A DNA stretch of 64,000 nt, from contig JADGEB010000020.1 of NCBI GenBank assembly GCA_016744595.1, positions 1-64,000 on the forward strand, given 5' to 3'. The stretch is from Desulfuromusa sp. (GTDB lineage: Bacteria > Desulfobacterota > Desulfuromonadia > Desulfuromonadales > Geopsychrobacteraceae). Below, one piece after another: positions 63,840 through 64,000 of this stretch (positions are counted from its first letter, which is position 1; each line of letters opens with the position of its first letter). A program made the translations under genes and the position numbers. Under the pieces are notes generated by a model. It was not told the origin of the DNA. It worked only from the letters and a program-made list of their open reading frames with translations, and searched no databases.

Positions 63840-63935
63840 GCCACGACAGGTCGATTTGACCTATGGGTGCAGGAGCTCAAATCCACCGGTACGGATCTTT
63901 TCACCACAGAAAAGATCAACATCACTGTTGTTTGA
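63840..63935 (+). pseudogene. Remnant of a metallophosphoesterase 3' end
   Basis: CGACAGGTCGATTTGACCT matches the TGRFDL-coding part of the phosphoesterase gene at about 60735, and CCACCGGTACGGATCTTTTC matches its PPMRIF-coding part at about 60898 with two differences. In the intact gene these parts are about 150 bases apart; here they are about 45 apart and in different frames. That fits a deleted, frameshifted relic of a second copy. The span is short, so chance or a distant paralogue cannot be excluded. Confidence 0.5.
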
Positions 63936-64000
63936 ATGTGGCAATGCTCTTCAAGCTAATCTGACTTGTCTGGATTTAACTCAATCGTTTTTCCTACAAC

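Noticed and set aside
1-64000. CRISPR arrays, tRNA or rRNA genes, prophage or insertion-sequence transposases
   Set aside because: No regularly spaced repeats, cloverleaf-like sequences, rRNA-conserved stretches or transposase motifs were seen by eye; short tRNAs could still be missed without a covariance search.

Overview
The window looks like chromosomal DNA from an anaerobic, Gram-negative, motile bacterium. The best guess is the Desulfuromonadales (Desulfobacterota, Geobacter/Pelobacter/Desulfuromonas-like). That guess is inference from gene content: many multi-domain histidine kinases, an ATP-type PEP carboxykinase, the futalosine menaquinone enzyme MqnA, ferredoxin-dependent indolepyruvate oxidoreductase and LIV-type transporters. 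Several outer-membrane proteins and an LpxR-like lipid A deacylase show an outer membrane. No rRNA, tRNA, CRISPR, phage or transposase gene was recognised. Coding density is high and most genes sit in short operons with clear Shine-Dalgarno sites.

Region by region. 1-9.0 kb: four signalling genes, made of a hybrid histidine kinase cut by the left edge, a REC-HD-GYP c-di-GMP phosphodiesterase, a dCache_3 histidine kinase, and an NMT1/THI5-PAS-kinase-REC hybrid. 9.1-10.9 kb: pckA with its own promoter, palindrome and terminator. 10.9-17 kb: thiL, then a compact chemotaxis cluster (cheR, mcp, cheW, cheY, cheA; no cheB). 17-25 kb: housekeeping genes (CDF transporter, lolA, yajQ, rimO, a NusG-II/Gx-transporter/nucleotidyltransferase operon, DUF445) interrupted by long palindromic intergenic repeats. 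25.2-28.4 kb: msrA and a polar amino acid ABC importer without an ATPase gene. 28.7-32.5 kb: envelope proteins, then a minus-strand porin plus orphan LIV-type binding protein, divergent from a short TrpR-family repressor that sits on a near-perfect TrpR-type palindrome. 33-39.7 kb: a TetR-controlled RND tripartite efflux pump. 39.7-47.9 kb: an atypical crotonase, mqnA, an HlyD/RbbA-like ABC exporter and LpxR.

47.9-57 kb is the most distinctive part. It is a minus-strand block of livH, iorA, iorB, livM, livG, a LivF-phenylacetate-CoA ligase fusion, and an acyl-CoA dehydrogenase-like gene. It fits uptake and oxidative degradation of aromatic amino acids through aryl-pyruvates and aryl-acetyl-CoA. 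A DJ-1/AraC-type regulator is divergent from it. The block has no binding protein of its own; the orphan LIV-type protein at 30.4-31.5 kb, beside the TrpR-like gene, is a candidate partner. 58-64 kb: an EamA exporter, a small unknown protein, UspA, a membrane metallophosphoesterase, and an MFS/MocR divergent pair, followed by what looks like a decayed metallophosphoesterase fragment.

The strongest leads are the LivF::PaaK fusion with a preserved internal start site, the TrpR-type autoregulatory site and its possible link to aromatic amino acid use, the family of about 125-bp palindromic repeats, and the ATPase-less amino acid importer whose first permease may begin at a non-standard AUU codon.
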